From Trachelipus rathkii (Eukaryota; Arthropoda; Malacostraca; Isopoda; Trachelipodidae), in assembly GCA_015478945.1 (NCBI GenBank), contig JABUQX010097557.1, positions 22,501 to 51,440 on the forward strand: a stretch of 28,940 bases of DNA. Direction: 5' to 3'. A program made the translations under genes and the position numbers. The notes beneath the pieces were generated by a model. That model was not told the DNA's origin. It saw only the letters and a program-made list of their open reading frames with translations, and did no database searches. Shown piece by piece: positions 1 through 9,714 of the stretch (the stretch's first letter is position 1; every line of letters starts with the position of its first letter).

Positions 1-18
1 GTAAAGTACAGAGATTAT

Positions 19-145
19 AGCTATATATATATATATATAATATATATATATTATATACTATATTATATTACTTTTATATATATATATATAGTATATTTTT
101 ATATATATATATATAATATTATATATATATATAGTATATAATATT
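19..145. repeat. Interrupted (TA)n tract
   Basis: Almost pure A/T, with TA runs broken by an occasional C or G. It abuts the 3' end of LINE-A. No gene is seen. Confidence 0.95.
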
Positions 146-159
146 ACTGTTCTTCCAGA

Positions 160-1195
160 AAGGTCTTGGTATTTCAGGGAACAGCACCTGTCACAGACTC
201 AGCATGTAGTTCCATTGGCTCTATCTTCACAGTCTTCTTTCTGTATTTATTCATCGTAGGTGCCTCACTCTTTTCAACGATCCGCACGGACTCTCTCCAT
301 CATCTCTTCTTGATTTTTCCTCTAGATCTTCTCGTCGGCTTCCACTCCTATTTTCTCTTCTCCGATGTGTCCTCCAGCATCCTTTCTAAGTGTCCCCACC
401 ATATGATTCTTGTTACATTAATCTTCCTCACCAAAGGTGTCACTCGACTTCTCTTCTGACTCTTTCATTCACTTATTATATTTCTTAGTCTTTACATCAT
501 TGCTTAAGATCTTTATCTGCGCATTACCTGTATCCTCTTTTAATGTCTCTTGGTAAGTACTCATGAACTCTGCCGTATAAAATATAGATGTTAACACTCC
601 TTCATAAATACTTTTTTTTGACACTCCTTATCCATATATTAGTCCTTTACGAAAGGGTAACGCCTTGCCGGTCTTTTCGCAGCTTTGTTATCCCTATGCG
701 CTATTTTCCGCTCACATCCCTCGGTTTACTGTATATTAATCACTCAAATATTTAAATTCTTCATGCTCCTCAAATATCTCCATTCACCACAATCTTCCAG
801 CCCTCTTCCCCCTCTCTACTAGCCATCATCAATTCTGTTTTCTCGTGTTCATTCGTAGTCAACTTTCTCCACGTTTTTCCGCAAAACATCTCACAATTCT
901 CTCCATTACTTCTCTACTTAACCTTCACACCGCCATATCATCTGCATATGTCATGATATCTTCTTACATATCCCCCACTGTCCCCCTGACCTCTTCAATA
1001 ACTTTATCAATGTAAACAATGAACAGTAAAGGTGATAATACGCTTACCTGTTTCACCCCCTTCGCCACCTTGAACCATTTTTCGCTTTTATATCGTGAAC
1101 AGTTGCACCTTGTCACTTTATACATACTCCTCAGTGCATCATACAATCCTCTTCCAACACCGTAGCTCTCCTCCAAAACCCTCCACAGTATCCTA
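160..1195 (-). mobile_element. LINE-A: decayed non-LTR retrotransposon, RT and C-terminal part
   Basis: This is a LINE reverse transcriptase fossil, which when active would copy element RNA at a nicked target. Read from 1195 downward, the first intact stretch shows the fingers/palm context ending in VLSPLLFIVYIDKVIEEV, the usual segment before the catalytic loop. After a stop comes TYADDMAV; the YADD codons lie at 937-948. Then EKTELMMASREGE follows in a shifted frame, and near 390-401 the C-terminal motif RIIWWGHLERM, followed by a basic RRSRGKIKKRW stretch. That C-terminal W-x-GH block is typical of RTE-like and related endonuclease-RT LINEs; the exact clade is my inference. Several stops and frameshifts break it, so it is dead. 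Its 5' side runs into the AT tract at 1196, so the endonuclease is missing. A plus-strand frame at 166-459 is only its shadow. Confidence 0.85.
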
Positions 1196-1489
1196 CTATA
1201 TATATATATATACTCATATATACTATATACAATATATATTATTATATAAATATCACTATTATATATAATACTATTAGTCATATCAGTATATATATATATA
1301 GTATATACTATAATTAAGTAGTATATATATACATATATGATATACTATATAAATTATATAATAGTATATATCTATATCTGTATATATATACTTAGTATTA
1401 TATATATATATAATATATATACGTACTCAGATATAATATATAGTATATATAATACATATAGTAAGTATATATAAATATATATACTGTAC

Positions 1490-1521
<32 letters not shown>

Positions 1522-1720
1522 ATATATAATATAGTAGATAATATATATAGTATATATATACTTATAAGCACTAGGCTTTAGAATGATAATATCTTATATA
1601 CTGATATTTAATAATATATATACTAAATAAATAAATATCATATATGAATTATATAGCTATACTATATATACTATATAGTTGTATATATATATATATACAT
1701 ATATATATATACTGGGCAAA
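1196..1720. repeat. Interrupted (TA)n tract
   Basis: About 0.5 kb of TA/TATAG/TACTA-type repeat, with one short non-repeat patch at about 1565-1605. It separates LINE-A from the next island. No gene is seen. Confidence 0.95.
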
Positions 1721-1960
1721 GATCAGAGGCCCACCAAATTCCACCCAAGTTTGGCAAAATCTAAAAACCAGGGCCAAATCAAAGGCCGATGTGCCATGAT
1801 TCACGGCATTTAAAAGTGTGCAAGTAAAAAAAAATTGAAAAAATAGATTAAGGGAGTGTGTTCCAGACTTAGCCATTTTAGTATAGGTATGATTGAGTGT
1901 AGCGGTTAAGTCTGCGGACAGAAAGTTGAACAGAGAAAGGATGAGTCGGGTCGCACAAGT
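1721..1960 (-). other. Unclassified island, possibly the 3' part of LINE-B
   Basis: A mixed-composition segment lying between the AT tract and the recognisable part of LINE-B. A minus-strand frame begins at 1876 (MAKSGTHSLNLFF...) but soon runs into the AT tract, and I recognise no domain in it. From its position it could be the C-terminal end or 3' UTR of LINE-B. It could equally be an unrelated repeat. Confidence 0.35.
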
Positions 1961-2690
1961 TCTCCTCAGAGAAAATGGTATACAACTGTCAATTCAAAAG
2001 AACCAATGTTCATTGTAATAGTGAGATACTATTCCACCTTTTCAACTAGAGCTGTGTTAGAGGAACCTTCCCAGATGTGTTATGCATACTTCATTTAAAA
2101 GCGAACGACTTCCCTATTAAGAGCAAAGAACGGGAGTGTCGGAAAATAAATTACGAAGACTCTTCAGAACATCCAACCTTATAAAAGCTTGTTTAGAAAG
2201 ATAAATAACGTGTTCCTTACAAGTGACATCACGATCAAAGGAAAACCAAAAATATTAAAAAAAGATGTTATACTTGTCTAAAAGATTGTTTCGAATAGAA
2301 AGATGATACAAGTCTTTGAAGCATTGAAAACACTCATGTTTTCTCTGCTCCAATTAGAAAGTGGAGAAAAATCAGAGGTTAGAGGTTAATTTCTTTTGAG
2401 TAGAACGTCTTTGAAATGAAAGAGAGTAATGAAGGGTTGAGTCGTCGGCATAGGAGTGGATAAGAGACGATGCAATAGAGAAAAAGGTCATTAACGAAAA
2501 GCAGAAAAATAGTTGGAGACAGGACAAGAACCCTGAGGAGCATTTCAATTAATTGTTTTAAAGATCGTCTACATTGACTGGAATAGAAATGAGAGAAAAG
2601 GATAGATACCAAAAGAGAGAGTTTTGAAATCAAAGCTGTGTTCTAGACTCTGTTGAATGCTTTCGATATGTCTAGAGTTACAGTAGAATA
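1960..2690 (-). mobile_element. LINE-B: 5'-truncated jockey/CR1-like LINE RT fragment
   Basis: Read from 2690 downward, the peptide begins TVTLDISKAFNRV, the first catalytic region of jockey/CR1-like LINE RTs. It continues with ALISKLSLL, then VLVLSPTIFLLFVNDLF, then in another frame IHSYADDSTLHYS, with the catalytic YADD at 2441-2452. Further on are NMSVFNASKT and, at 2030-2094, MKYA*HIWEGSSNTALVEKVE. The last is the conserved block after the palm, where * is a stop. The order is right but there are several stops and frame changes, so it is a pseudogene. Its 5' end is joined without a gap to gypsy integrase. LINE-C belongs to the same broad group, but the two copies are not near-identical. 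Confidence 0.85.
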
Positions 2691-3300
2691 TTCTCCTTCA
2701 AACTGTGGTCCTCTATCTGAGATTACATAGAGAGGAATTAAAAATTTTGATATTCATTGCATGAAGGCAAATGCGACGGATTTTGAAGTCGTGTTCACTA
2801 GAGGAATTACTTCTGTCCACTTAAGTGTTCTTGTCGATGCATTTGAGAAGATATCTGAAGACTGGGGCTGAAGTATAGATAACGGAAGATGGAGGTAATG
2901 GTTCCACGATGTCGATGTGTACTATTTCAAAACGCAGCGATGGAATTTTCATGGAAGAAATAGGTGGTTTAGTATGGCGTTGAATTTTGATAGCTGGCGC
3001 TGTTGACAAGAGAGAATAAAAAATTCTGATGTCACAATCCATGATAGGCCAGAAATGCCTAGTCTTTATAAGATGCAGAGGAGCTCTGATTCCCAGATGA
3101 AGACACTTGATGAAAATTGTTGAAGATTCGCTCACGACAATGTTTTGGCAAAAATGGCCGCGGAAAAGCTGAAGAGGTATCACGCCATACTTGAAGATTA
3201 TCTTGTAGAGGGTAAGAATGAAGACGGGGCTAAAAAGTTGTGGTTTCTTCATCCCTTAATAGAAGACGAGTGATGACAGGTAAATCGAAGAAATCTACTG
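2690..3300 (-). pseudogene. Gypsy integrase, truncated
   Basis: Integrase would insert the element cDNA into host DNA. Starting just below the RNase H, the frame shows the remains of the zinc-binding head (HLGIRAPLHLIKTRHFWP), then SLRFEIVHIDIVEPLPPSS, holding the first catalytic Asp of the D,D-35-E core. It continues with frame changes through TTSKSVAFAFMQ to VISDRGPQFEGEYS, which holds the second Asp. The next residues are already LINE RT (TVTLDISKAF), so the catalytic Glu and everything after it are missing. The stop-free part is at 2821-3252; the rest needs frame shifts. Non-functional. Confidence 0.85.
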
Positions 3301-3740
3301 TTACTGAGGATATCCGGGAAAAAGCATCTGCTACAATGTTGTCTGCTCCTCTAAGGTAGATCATTGGAAAGAGATATTCTGTAAAGACAGAAAGGTGACG
3401 TTGTTGCTGATCACTTTTTGCTTGATTTCTACAATAGAAAGCTGAAACGAGAAGTTTGTGATCAGTGCACAAGATGATATTCCTTCCCTGCAACATATGC
3501 TTGAAATAAAGAACAGAATAGTAAGCTGCTAGAAGCTCCTGGTGGAAAGCTGAGTATTTGCGTTGCTGCTCTGATAGCTTTTGACTGTAGAAATCTATAG
3601 GTACTGGCTATCCATTTACCATCTGATGAAGGGCGCTGCTCCTATAGAAGTCTGATTACTATCCGATACAAGTTGAAGATTGCTTATATCCGGTAAAGAA
3701 ATTAAGAGAGTTGTAGCGTTTTGGAGTTGATTCTTCATAT
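3300..3740 (-). pseudogene. Gypsy RNase H domain
   Basis: RNase H would remove the RNA strand during reverse transcription. NLQLVSDSNQTSIGAA is a variant of the DAS-x-x-x-x-GA start of gypsy RNase H. After an interruption comes MLQGRNIILCTDHKLLVSAF, with the TDHKPL-type motif (P changed to L). It ends with YLRGADNIVADAFSRI, the classic N-x-x-ADALSR end of the domain. At least one frameshift lies between about 3500 and 3615. Confidence 0.9.
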
Positions 3741-4625
3741 CAATGAAAGCTTCTTCTTTTGTGGTCAACGTAAGGGACTTATCTTTTGGATAGTGTTTTG
3801 CCTTTTCTGATAAAGGAAAGACGATTTTTGAAAAAGAAGAGATGAATCGGCGATTATATCCAATCATTCTCAAGAATCTTCTAAGAGCTTCTGAATCTCG
3901 AGGAAGCGGGTGCTTGGAAATTTCGGACGTCTTTTCAGAAGGAGGAGAAATTCCATCTGAAGAAATATGGTATCCTAGATAGTTGAGAGATGACTTGTAT
4001 AATTCACATTTTTCTAAGGAGATTTTGAAAGAATTTTCTTGAAGAAGCTTGGAAACTGCCCTGAGATGTTCTTCATGTTGTTCTGAAATTGATGGAAAAA
4101 TTACAAGTCATCAAGGTAGACGTAAATAAATCGGAGATTACGAATTATTATGCGTGGAAATGTATTGCCAACATTTTTCAAACCAAACAGCATAGAAACA
4201 TATTAAAACAGGCCGAAAGGAGTTGTAATGACAGTCTTTTCGATGTCCTCTGATTGTATTGAAATTTGATGGTATGCCCTCTGAAGGTTTATTTTGCTGA
4301 AGATTGTTGATCCATGAAGCCTTTGTGAGAGACTTTGAATGTGAGAAAATGAATACCCATCTCTTTTAGAAATAGCTTTCAAAGATCTGTAATCCCAAAA
4401 GTCCTCCAAGTCCCTGGAATTTTCTTTGGCACCAGATGGGGCAGAGAAGTCCAAGAACACTTGGAAGTGTCTGATGATTCTCATGCTTTTTCAAACCCAA
4501 AGGAGAAAAGAAGAGCTTGCGTCGAATTCGGCCTTTTCGTACTGCTCTTAGCTTCATCTTCATGGAAGACGGCGAGGCTCGTGCAAACACTGGAGAAGAA
4601 TCACCAGTCTCTATATCGTGAACAG
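3740..4625 (-). pseudogene. Gypsy reverse transcriptase domain
   Basis: RT would make element cDNA from a tRNA primer. Reading from 4625 downward, the segment starts TGDSSPVFARASPSS, the usual P-V-x-x-x-x-R entry to gypsy RT. The next frame holds DYRSLKAISKRDGYSFSHI and then STIFSKINLQRAYHQI, with the first catalytic Asp replaced by Asn (normally SKIDL). TVITTPFGLF follows. The catalytic FIYVYLDD codons are at 4107-4118, followed at once by a stop. The thumb and connection read LEKCELYKSSLNYLGYHIS and MIGYNRRFISSFSKI. There are multiple stops and frameshifts, so it is inactive. Confidence 0.92.
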
Positions 4626-4909
4626 GTCCTTTTGAATTAAATTTGATGTTCGATCCAAGTCAGTTGTGTGAAGTTATACAAACGGAACACTCCTGAAGCA
4701 AGTGAGATATATAGAGTATTCAGTGTTGGCGATGATTTGTAACAAAGAAACTTCTGCGAAGGAGGCTTATTTGTGTCTTGTAAAGTTCTCTTCCCACAAT
4801 CGATGATAAGTTGTAATGATGTAGAAAATCCATCACACCAATGCATTTGGCATGCTTATACCATCACTATTGAAAGTTCAATTAAATTCTCGACGAAGAT
4901 CTCTTAATT

Positions 4910-5085
4910 GTTATATATGTCGCTATTTCACCATAACATTGGCTGCTGAACAAGTGACATTAGTGGAAAATAGGGACTTGTTGGCTACCATTGAAGAAGG
5001 TAGGCTCGAGATAGTGGCATCGGTGTCCAGCAGGAAGAGAGTATCTGGCGCCGCAGTATCTGTGATGTTGATAGTTAGTTCGGGA
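4910..5085 (-). pseudogene. Gypsy aspartic protease remnant
   Basis: The protease would mature the Gag-Pol polyprotein. The minus frame reads LFLLDTDATISSLPS, matching the retropepsin pattern hydrophobic-D-T-G-A-x-x-S-x-L-P. The third residue of the catalytic triad is Asp instead of Gly (DTD); its codons are at 5019-5027. Downstream reads SMVANKSLFSTNVTCSAANVMVK and then a stop. The context between Gag and RT supports the call. About 285 bases downstream to the RT are interrupted by several stops. Confidence 0.8.
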
Positions 5086-5189
5086 ACTGATTATTAGCGG
5101 CAGCAATCAGCTCGCTCTTTTAGTTTTCCGTTAGAGCAGGAGAAGAAACTCTAGAAGAGAGACAACAGGAGGGCTGTATCTGAACGTGG

Positions 5190-5839
5190 GGTCTTTGATT
5201 TTGACTGTATGGGGACGCAGTTCTGCGGGTATTCCTGTAACTGATATTGTCGTTGTTGCTGCTGGTGTTGAAGTAGCTGCTTGTGAAGTGGTTGCTGTGG
5301 ACACTGCCATGACAGGAGCGGACTATATCAAAACCACTAGATCGTTGGCTAATTCTCCAAGTTGCTCAAAACTAAGTGCTGTTTGTACCTTTACAGTTGA
5401 TCGAATGTTAGTTGGAAGAGTTCATAAGCTACATTCTGATGATGTCCTCTCCAATCTTCAATTTGGTACCATAGCGAAGCATTTATCGTAGATGAAGGGA
5501 AAGCTTGGCACTGTATGCTTCTTTGGACATAAATTCGTTGAATGATCCAGTCTTGTTCTTCTCGTAGATGGTAATGACTGCTGTCTTCAGAGGATTGTAC
5601 TCTTGATCATCGAGTTCCGCAGAGGAGATATGATCCACGACATCTGTTGAGAGCTGGGGGAGAGCGTGGAAATACTTCGTCTTCTCCAAAGTAATTTTCC
5701 AAAGGTGAAACTGGGCCTCCAGTACACGGGACCACGTCGGAAATGACGTCTCAGAGAACACTGGAGGTTTTACATTTATCCCGGCAATAGATTTTTCCAT
5801 CAGTTCTTCAGGAGCAGTCTGTTCAGCGTCGGAAGGCAT
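5190..5839 (-). pseudogene. Gypsy Gag (capsid) remnant
   Basis: Gag would form the particle around element RNA. The start chosen is the Met at 5839 (MPSDAEQTAPEEL...), because the gypsy capsid pattern follows directly: VKPPVFSETSFPTWSRVLEA and then QFHLWKITLEKTKYFHALPQL. This resembles the F-x-x-x-x-P-x-x-W-F-x-x-x-E-x-x-F core and the KF-x-x-x-V-x-x-L block. The frame stays open for 118 codons to 5483. Later capsid pieces such as TALSFEQLGELANDLV appear only after frameshifts. A zinc knuckle is not visible, and a run rich in Thr, Ala and Ser follows at about 5210-5300. Confidence 0.8.
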
Positions 5840-5845
5840 ATTTTT

Positions 5846-6066
5846 CTACCTCAGTAGGAGGTATTCTTCTTCTCGAATCTTAAGCAGGTGGTAGTCTGCT
5901 TGCATCACCGTAGGAGAGAGACTTCTGTTTGCGAGAGACCTCTTCTTGCGAGGGAACTTCTGCTTGTTAGGAATGAACGTCTTCTTGCAAGGTCCATCTC
6001 TTGAAGAGGAAGTGTTGCTGGAAAGAAACTGCTGCTGTGAAGGGCGCACGACCTCTGGGTCACCAA
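5846..6066 (-). promoter_or_regulatory. Gypsy leader with candidate primer-binding site
   Basis: This stretch lies between the Gag start and the candidate LTR edge. On the minus strand its first bases read TTGGTGACCCAGAGG (plus 6046-6060), the usual position and style of a tRNA primer-binding site just inside a 5' LTR. An open frame (6049-5846) of basic, Ser-rich residues crosses the leader and stops before the Gag Met. I regard it as leader, not a gene. The primer tRNA is not identified. Confidence 0.5.
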
Positions 6067-6400
6067 TATGAAGTGGCAGGAGTGCTGTGAGAGTTATCTT
6101 TTTCTTCTTCCTTCACTTCACGAGTTGTAATTGAAGTTCTTTTCATGTTCCTCCACTGCACATGTAGTAGTTGATGGTAGTTCTTTGATAGCTCCATATA
6201 TTAGGCTTTGTTTATACGTTAAGGTGTCTAAATATCGAGAGATACTCGGGATTTCACCCTTCCTTGCTGAAGTTGCCTTTTTCCTTCACCAGGAAGCTAT
6301 ATGGTTATGCTTTGGTTGGTACTTCGAGGCTGATGAACCATCAACGCATAAGTCGTTAGAACTCTTTTTATAATTATATTTAAAGTAGAAAAGTAATAAA
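6062..6400 (-). repeat. Candidate 5' LTR of the gypsy element
   Basis: This sequence lies directly upstream of the candidate primer-binding site on the element's strand. It holds a TATA-box-like TATAAAAAG at 6364-6372 (minus strand), placed as a retroelement promoter would be. The outer edge is not clear. The second LTR is absent from the window, so identity of the two ends cannot be tested. A plus-strand open frame here (6131-6373) has no recognisable domain. Confidence 0.45.
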
Positions 6401-6404
6401 ACGG

Positions 6405-6883
6405 GTTTAGGTTTGGTTATTTATTAAGATTTACATTTGGATTATATTCAACATCCTTGTTCTTATTGCATTGCGTATATTTTTAATAATAATAAAAAAA
6501 GGTTACATATAAAAATCTCGTCGCACTGGGCTCGAGCGCGAACGTTTCTCTGCCAAAATGAAACCAACTTTTGGTCGGAGCAAAATGAAAAAAGAAAAAC
6601 ACCCTCTATTCTAGCAACAAAATTGCACAAAAAAAAAAATTTAATACTCCAAATAAAATAAAAGCATTATATTATAATAAACAAATATGGTTATTTAACA
6701 TGATCAAATGTACATGCTGTCTGGGTTAACACAAATCACAGATATAAATTACAATGTAACCATGGAAAAAAGTATTATTCTATAAAATAAGATTGCATTT
6801 CATTACATTTTCTTTAAGATATACAAAAAATTGTTTGATTAAATGTAAATGATGCTCAAATTTTTTAAATTTTATAATGACTT
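6405..6883. other. AT-rich DNA without a recognisable gene
   Basis: Simple AT-rich sequence with A-runs. A plus frame at 6437-6661 shows no domain and lysine/asparagine-rich composition of the kind AT-rich DNA gives by chance. Confidence 0.7.
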
Positions 6884-6993
6884 CAATATATATAGTAATA
6901 CTACTACTATTATATAGCTATTATACCTATATTATATATATAGTATATATATATACCCCAACTACGATATATATACTATATATATATATATAC
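6884..6993. repeat. Interrupted (TA)n tract
   Basis: TA repeat directly bordering the SINE tail. Confidence 0.9.
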
Positions 6994-7243
6994 CTTTTAA
7001 CGTGCCTTTCTTCCCCTATGGCACGGGCCGGCCGCGGGGTAAACACGGACCCGGGCAACACCACAGGAAATCGAACTTAAGGGCCGGCCTATCCCAAACC
7101 AGCCTGCCGCCACCAAACTTCGTCGTAGTCGAGTTTTAATCTTGCACCCAGGTCAGATAACATATCCAAAACTGCTACTCGGAGGATTTGTGAACCAGCG
7201 ACCTCTCGAATGAGGAGGCGGCAGCTCAACCTCCTCGCGTTAT
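6990..7243 (-). mobile_element. tRNA-derived SINE-like element
   Basis: Read on the minus strand from 7243, the head has an A-box-like GGTTGAGCTGCC. It goes on with CCTCATTCGAGAGGTCGC and a B-box-like GGTTCACAAATCC, the internal RNA polymerase III promoter layout of tRNA-derived SINEs. The body is GC-rich, unlike its surroundings, and contains GTTCGATTTCCTGTGGTG and a CCCGCGGCCGGCCCGTGCC block. It ends with GGCACGTTAAAAGG next to the AT tract. Such elements are mobilised by LINE machinery. A short plus frame at 6877-7080 is a shadow. The family is not named. Confidence 0.6.
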
Positions 7244-7352
7244 TCAATAATATATACTAATATAACATAACTACGTATATTATATAATACATATAATATA
7301 TATATATACTACATATATATATATAATAACTATATACTATATCATATATAGT
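7244..7352. repeat. Interrupted (TA)n tract
   Basis: TA repeat on the 5' side of the SINE, so the SINE is bracketed by AT tracts on both sides. Confidence 0.9.
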
Positions 7353-7560
7353 CACATAATGCTTATGTGTATTTAGGTGTAGTAACACTATAGTAACAAA
7401 AGCCTATAAACACACTTGCTACACGGAACAAAATATCCATGTTTATTAATCAGGAGATTTTTTACCCCGGATGAATTAAAAAAAACATTAAAAAACAAAA
7501 TAGACGCTTTTTAATAATGATTAAATTCTGTTAAAAATGCTTTGAAAAACTTAAGGGAAG
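7353..7560. other. AT-rich spacer, nothing recognised
   Basis: No open frame or motif. It leads into GC-rich module copy 1. Confidence 0.6.
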
Positions 7561-7800
7561 TACAACTAAGTTACAAGAATTACAATCTTATTCTGACTGA
7601 GCACAACAAAGGTGCCCAAATGTATTACGGATTTTTCTTTTTCAAAGACTAACACAGAATTAACCTCCGGAGGTACCCCACAAAGATGGGCAGAATAGGG
7701 CGTTTCTTGGCCTACCGGGGCGATTACGGGTGGACTTCCTGTCCCCCTCTCTGCCCATCCGTCGGCTCGAACCCCCTAACAAGGATATAAAAATAGGAAA
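7560..7800 (+). repeat. GC-rich dispersed module, copy 1
   Basis: Copy 1 of a repeat seen three times. Shared landmarks are TGCCCAAA (7613-7620), CAAAGATGGG (7681-7690), TGTCCCCCTC (7740-7749), CCGTCGGCTCGA (7759-7770) and CCCCCTAACAAGG, then an A-rich tail. Inside it, GATGGGCAGA (7685-7694) pairs perfectly with TCTGCCCATC (7750-7759), so the transcript could fold. GC content is far above the surroundings. A SINE or a short non-autonomous element is the likely identity; I see no clear A/B boxes. Confidence 0.6.
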
Positions 7801-8100
7801 AAAAAAATTTTAATTATTTTCTCCAAAGCGCCGTTAGAACAACAAAGGCTATTGCGGCACCTTCGAGAGACTCACAGACACTAATGCAGCAGCTTCAAGT
7901 CAAATCGGCCAAATCAAAGCGTATAACTGCAGTGTAAGATTTTACTAAGATCTTAAATGTCTTTAATAAATATTAGCTAAAATAATGTTTTTTAAGTTTC
8001 TTCGATGAAATTGCTTGCTGAAACAAAAATGTTATTTATTCTTCCCTGAAGATGTCTATAGTTTCTGATTACATGCCTGCAACTGCTCGGCGATGCTGTG
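7800..8100. other. Island without recognisable gene
   Basis: Mixed-composition sequence after module copy 1, ending at the next AT tract. No coding or RNA feature is seen. Confidence 0.6.
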
Positions 8101-8705
8101 CATAATATATATATATAAATATTATATACGTATATATATACTATCATATATATATGCATACTATATATTAGTACCTGGCTGACGAACTAGACCCATTACT
8201 ACTATACTACTCTATACTACTAGTAATACTATATATTTAGATTTTAATATGATACCTTATATCTACTATATATATAGCTATATATATACTATACTATATA
8301 TATATTATGATTATTATATATAATAATATATATCTACTCATCAGTACTTATACATATATACTATATAATATAATATAAAATCACCAATAGTATAATTATA
8401 GTATAATATATATTATTATATTATCACCCGACCTACCAACACCCACCTGCAACCATGCAGAACATGAGTGAGAAGGTCATGAATACTGACCGTACTACTA
8501 TCACTATTATATATACTATATATATATATATATATATATTATAATATCATATATACTACGCGGGACTATAGCTATATATATACTAGTAATATATATATAT
8601 ATATATATATAGTAGTTAGTACTTATATATTATATATAGATATACGAGTATATATATATACCATATACTTATATATTATAGTTAATAACCGCTAATACTA
8701 ATATA
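8101..8705. repeat. Interrupted (TA)n tract with two short islands
   Basis: Mostly TA repeat. Short non-repeat islands occur at about 8174-8215 and about 8425-8500, the latter C/A-rich. Nothing is recognised in them. Confidence 0.9.
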
Positions 8706-8900
8706 TAAACTTACCACAACGCACATTAAGGCCACAAACTTTCGACGTCTGCAATATGCTAATTTGATTGGCAAAGTCATCGATATTCTATTCCACGGGC
8801 GTTCCTCTTCTATGAAGTAAAATCTCATTTCTGATTCGAAAAGCTAAACGGAGTGATTCTCGTCTAGACAAGCGTGACTCGCAAAATGAACATCTTCTGT
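8705..8900. other. Small island, nothing recognised
   Basis: About 190 bases of normal composition between AT tracts. One minus-strand frame is open for some 35 codons (RCSFCESRLSRRESLRLAF...) then stops. It has no known domain. Confidence 0.5.
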
Positions 8901-9160
8901 TATATATAAATATAAATATAAACGATAAATTATTTTGATATATTTAGTATAGTATACTATATATATATAGTATATTCATATATATATCATAATACACTAT
9001 AGGTATTATATATATACTACTATACGTCATATATAATATATATAATCATATACTATATATACTTATAAGTATAACAGTGATATAATCAAATTATACTTAT
9101 ATATAGACTCATACCTATATACTTATACCCGGCTATATATATATTATATATACTATATAT
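8900..9160. repeat. Interrupted (TA)n tract
   Basis: TA-rich tract with irregular C/G interruptions. Confidence 0.9.
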
Positions 9161-9199
9161 ATTGCTTGGAAAGACCGAAAACAATTATAAGTGAGAAAG

Positions 9200-9400
9200 G
9201 TAAATGGATTAACTGCCCTTCTCTGGATGAACCACCCGACATGTTGCGCGTGAGGGCACCCAATCATGCCGGTGCTAGTTAAAACTAGCTATCCTCAAGC
9301 CAAAAAACTGGACTTATCCGCGCGGCGCACATACAGGTTTATAAAACAACCGATATTCTCGTCAAGGGCGACATCACTCAGGTGGCCAAGCATGTGCCTA
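9200..9400 (+). repeat. Diverged direct repeat, unit A
   Basis: This matches unit B at 9515-9712 in the same orientation and order. Landmarks are GAACCACC, CATGTTG (9241-9247), TAGCTATCCTCAAGCCAAAAAA and CGTCAAGGGCGACATCACTCA (9360-9380). Unit A lies about 310-320 bases before unit B. It is GC-richer than its surroundings. A partial plus frame reads TTDILVKGDITQVAKHVP, but it does not persist in unit B. I do not recognise a protein. Confidence 0.65.
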
Positions 9401-9514
9401 TCTCTGGCGATCTCTTATACTTTTAGATGTTAATATGCATAGTAATCGAAAATCTGAGAACCTTTGTATAAGAAAAATAGTGAATGATAGCGATGAATGA
9501 ACGTCAATAAGAGA

Positions 9515-9712
9515 TTAAACGCTCATTCCTCTGGGACGTTTGAGAACCACCGCATGTTGTGCAGGACGTCGAGGACAAGAATGATGCCCGCAGGTGCTAC
9601 TACAAACTGAAGCTAGTCCATCAAGGCCAAAAAAAGCTTGGATTCTCTAAGTAACAGTTATAACAGCAACGAGTTCCCCGTCAAGCCGGACGGCATCACC
9701 ATTAAATATTAC
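9515..9712 (+). repeat. Diverged direct repeat, unit B
   Basis: Second copy of unit A with the same ordered landmarks: GAGAACCACCGCATGTTG, GCTAGTCCATCAAGGCCAAAA, and CCGTCAAGCCGGACGGCATC ending near 9700. Many substitutions and small indels separate the two, and neither has an uninterrupted frame. It ends against the next AT tract. Confidence 0.65.
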
Positions 9713-9714
9713 TA

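Larger units (their letters stand above)
2688..6066 (-). mobile_element. Ty3/gypsy LTR retrotransposon, broken and 3'-truncated
   Basis: Minus-strand order is leader, Gag, aspartic protease, RT, RNase H, integrase. RT before integrase is diagnostic of Ty3/gypsy rather than copia. Each domain has recognisable motifs (see separate entries), but stops and frameshifts break the reading frame repeatedly. The integrase ends after its second catalytic Asp, where LINE-B sequence starts, so the third catalytic residue, the IN C-terminus and the 3' LTR are absent here. A candidate 5' LTR lies at 6062-6400 but cannot be confirmed without its partner. The protein style suggests a gypsy lineage with an invertebrate host; I do not assign a clade. 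Confidence 0.9.

Noticed and set aside
166..459. Plus-strand open frame of 97 codons
   Set aside because: Antisense to the LINE-A C-terminal WWGH region, so a shadow.
4852..5491. Two plus-strand open frames (4852-5097 and 5186-5491)
   Set aside because: They lie antisense to gypsy protease and Gag motifs and show no domain of their own.
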